Below are positions 6,816 to 8,149 of a DNA stretch of 8,149 nucleotides, piece by piece. Within the stretch, counting starts at the first letter, position 1; the number at the start of each line of letters is the position of its first letter. Source of the stretch: Rubrimonas sp036770645 (lineage in GTDB: Bacteria > Pseudomonadota > Alphaproteobacteria > Rhodobacterales > Rhodobacteraceae). The translations under genes were made by a program, and so were the position numbers. The notes under the pieces are model-generated. The model searched no databases, was not told the DNA's origin, and was given only the letters and a program-made list of their open reading frames with translations. The stretch covers positions 1-8,149 of the forward strand of contig DAIPIU010000091.1 of the NCBI GenBank assembly GCA_036770645.1. Reading direction: 5' to 3'.

Positions 6816-8149
6816 TCAGGCGGCGCTGGCGTGGTCGAGATAGCGCTTGAGTTCCGCCCCCAGCAGTTCGGAGCGGTCGAGCAAGTCGTCCGCCGCCAGC
6901 CGCACCGCATCGGCCGCGCCGGAGGCCGCGCCCACGGCACCCGCGACCCCGCCGACGAGGCGCCCGACCTCGGCCGCGCCGCTCGACACCGCGCCCATGC
7001 TCGCGGCGATCTGGGCGACCGAGGCGGTCTGGCCGGCGGCGTCGGTCGCGGTCTCGCCGGCGTGGCGGGCCATCTCGGCGATGGTGCCGCGGATGCCGGC
7101 GACGGCCTGCGCGGTGCGCTCGGCCGCCGCCTGCGCCTCGCGCACCTGGGTCTCGATGGCGCGGGTGGCGTCCTTGGTCTTGCCCGCCAACACCTGCACC
7201 TCGCGCGCCACCACGGCGAAGCCCGCCCCGGCGCGGCCCGACCGCGCCGCCTCGATCATGGCGTTCACGGCCAGCAGGCTGGTCTGCTCCGAGACGGAAT
7301 GGATCAGTTCGACGACCTGCCCGATGCGCTGCGCGCCCCCCAGCAGCGTGGCGATGCTGTGCTCCGTGGCGTCGACCTCGGCCACAGCACGCTCGGCGAT
7401 ATCGCGCGAGGCCATGGTGCGCCCGGTGATCGCGGCGACGGCGGCCTGCAGCTGCGCCGCCGCCGCCGCGACGCCCTCGACGCTGTCGGCGGTGGCGCGG
7501 GCGCGGGCCTCGATCTCGGCTGCGTCGTCGCCCGCACGGCCCACCGAGCCCGCCATCTGGGCCGCGTTCTCGCGCAGCCCCGACGCCGAGCCCTCCAGCC
7601 GGTCGGCGACCGCCATGACCTCGGTGCGAAACTCGTCGGTCAGCCGGCGGAACAGCGCGCCCTTGCGCCCCATCTCGATGGTGGCCTTCGTGATCACGTC
7701 CGCCGCCCGCGCATGGGCGCCGTCGAGGCCGCGCGACAGGAAGCGGCGGTGATGCCGGCCGGCCGCCACCAGTTCCAGCGACGCGCGGCTCTCGCGCACG
7801 AAGGCGTCCGAGACGTCGAGGAAGTCATTGGCCGCGACCGCCAGCGCGCGGGCGGGTTCGGTCGCGGGCGTCGGCCAGATCCGCGATTCCAGATCGCCGC
7901 GGAAGGCGCCGTCCAGCAGCGCCGTGACGCGGCGCGCGGTGTCGGCGAGTTCGGCCTCCGCCGCGGCCCTGCGCGGCGGGCGGGGCGGGTTCGGCGGGCC
8001 GGGCGCGCAGCGCGAGCGCGGCGCAGACGCCGCCGGCGGCGACCAGCGCGGCCGGCCCGGCCAGCGGCGCGGCGAAGGCCAGCGCGGCGGCCACGGCGCA
8101 GGCTCCGGCCGCCGCCCAGGCGGCGCGCGCGCTACAGGGAAAAGACGAA
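6816..8149 (-). CDS. Methyl-accepting chemotaxis protein, 5' end beyond the window, with an apparent frameshift
   Basis: Chemoreceptor that would signal to CheA/CheW. The C-terminal coiled-coil domain has the conserved hairpin tip at about 7186-7289 (EQTSLLAVNAMIEAARSG, then AGAGFAVVAREV), and the protein ends LGAELKRYLDHASAA without a CheR/CheB-tethering pentapeptide. The region before it (ALLDGAFRGDLESRI, NDFLDVSDAFVRESRASL, GRHHRRFLSRGL) resembles the juxtamembrane segment of alphaproteobacterial receptors. Upstream the reading continues in a different frame (about 7970-8148), coding for a tight pair of hydrophobic helices (ACAVAAALAFAAPLAG and PAALVAAGGVCAALAL) with almost no periplasmic loop. 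Removing one base from the CCC at 7967-7969 joins the two frames smoothly as PPAAQAAAEAELADTARR. The GTG at 7799 is in frame but cuts inside conserved sequence, so it is not the natural start. Sequencing error, real pseudogene and truncated gene are all possible. The stop lies 5 bases from that of the convergent amidohydrolase gene. Confidence 0.85.
   Translation of the reverse strand, partial: RLFPVARAPPGRRPEPAPWPPRWPSPRRWPGRPRWSPPAASAPRSRCAPGPPNPPRPPRRAAAEAELADTARRVTALLDGAFRGDLESRIWPTPATEPARALAVAANDFLDVSDAFVRESRASLELVAAGRHHRRFLSRGLDGAHARAADVITKATIEMGRKGALFRRLTDEFRTEVMAVADRLEGSASGLRENAAQMAGSVGRAGDDAAEIEARARATADSVEGVAAAAAQLQAAVAAITGRTMASRDIAERAVAEVDATEHSIATLLGGAQRIGQVVELIHSVSEQTSLLAVNAMIEAARSGRAGAGFAVVAREVQVLAGKTKDATRAIETQVREAQAAAERTAQAVAGIRGTIAEMARHAGETATDAAGQTASVAQIAASMGAVSSGAAEVGRLVGGVAGAVGAASGAADAVRLAADDLLDRSELLGAELKRYLDHASAA

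Noticed and set aside
6847..7752. 301-residue plus-strand Ala/Ser-rich frame
   Set aside because: Antisense image of the chemoreceptor coiled coil, whose heptad-like Ala-rich codons give Ala/Ser on the other strand.
7825..8094. Separate small membrane protein (89 residues, minus strand)
   Set aside because: Its hydrophobic N-terminal half is better explained as the membrane anchor of the chemoreceptor before the frameshift. Its second half is shadow sequence of the receptor, and starting at GTG 8094 would cut the first helix.

Overview
The window is very GC-rich, with G or C at most third codon positions. It reads as a chromosomal segment of an alphaproteobacterium, most likely of the Rhodobacterales/Rhodospirillales type. 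The pointers are a FAD/folate-type TrmFO, a cytochrome c-fused membrane urate oxidase (PuuD), and a chemoreceptor whose juxtamembrane region resembles alphaproteobacterial receptors. I see no insertion sequence, phage gene, tRNA, rRNA or CRISPR array. The taxon is an inference from protein character, not a database match.

Layout. Positions 1-1358 (minus) hold trmFO, cut by the left edge. A 108-bp divergent gap leads to upp at 1467-2093 (plus), a pyrimidine salvage gene followed by GC-rich hairpins. Positions 2184-4143 (minus) are a tightly overlapped operon read puuE, then uraD, then allA, with 4-base stop/start overlaps at both junctions. A 131-bp divergent control region with a perfect 9+9 inverted repeat separates it from puuD (4275-5459, plus). 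puuD overlaps by 8 bases an 8-oxoguanine deaminase-like amidohydrolase (5452-6810, plus). Five bases further on, the stop of a convergent methyl-accepting chemotaxis protein gene begins (6816 to beyond 8149, minus). That gene carries an apparent single-base frameshift near 7967-7990 and runs off the right edge. No gene-free stretch exceeds 300 bases.

How the genes work together. The centre of the window is a purine ring-opening pathway: 8-oxoguanine to urate (amidohydrolase), urate to 5-hydroxyisourate (PuuD, with electrons passed to an attached cytochrome c), OHCU to S-allantoin (UraD), allantoin to allantoate (PuuE), and ureidoglycolate to glyoxylate plus urea (AllA). The steps not encoded here are 5-hydroxyisourate hydrolase, the allantoate-degrading enzyme (allantoicase or allantoate amidohydrolase) and xanthine dehydrogenase; they would have to lie outside the window. 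The most interesting points are the translational coupling of an 8-oxoguanine deaminase to a respiratory-type urate oxidase, the shared palindromic control site, a possibly leaderless puuE message, a TTG start for allA, and the frameshifted chemoreceptor.
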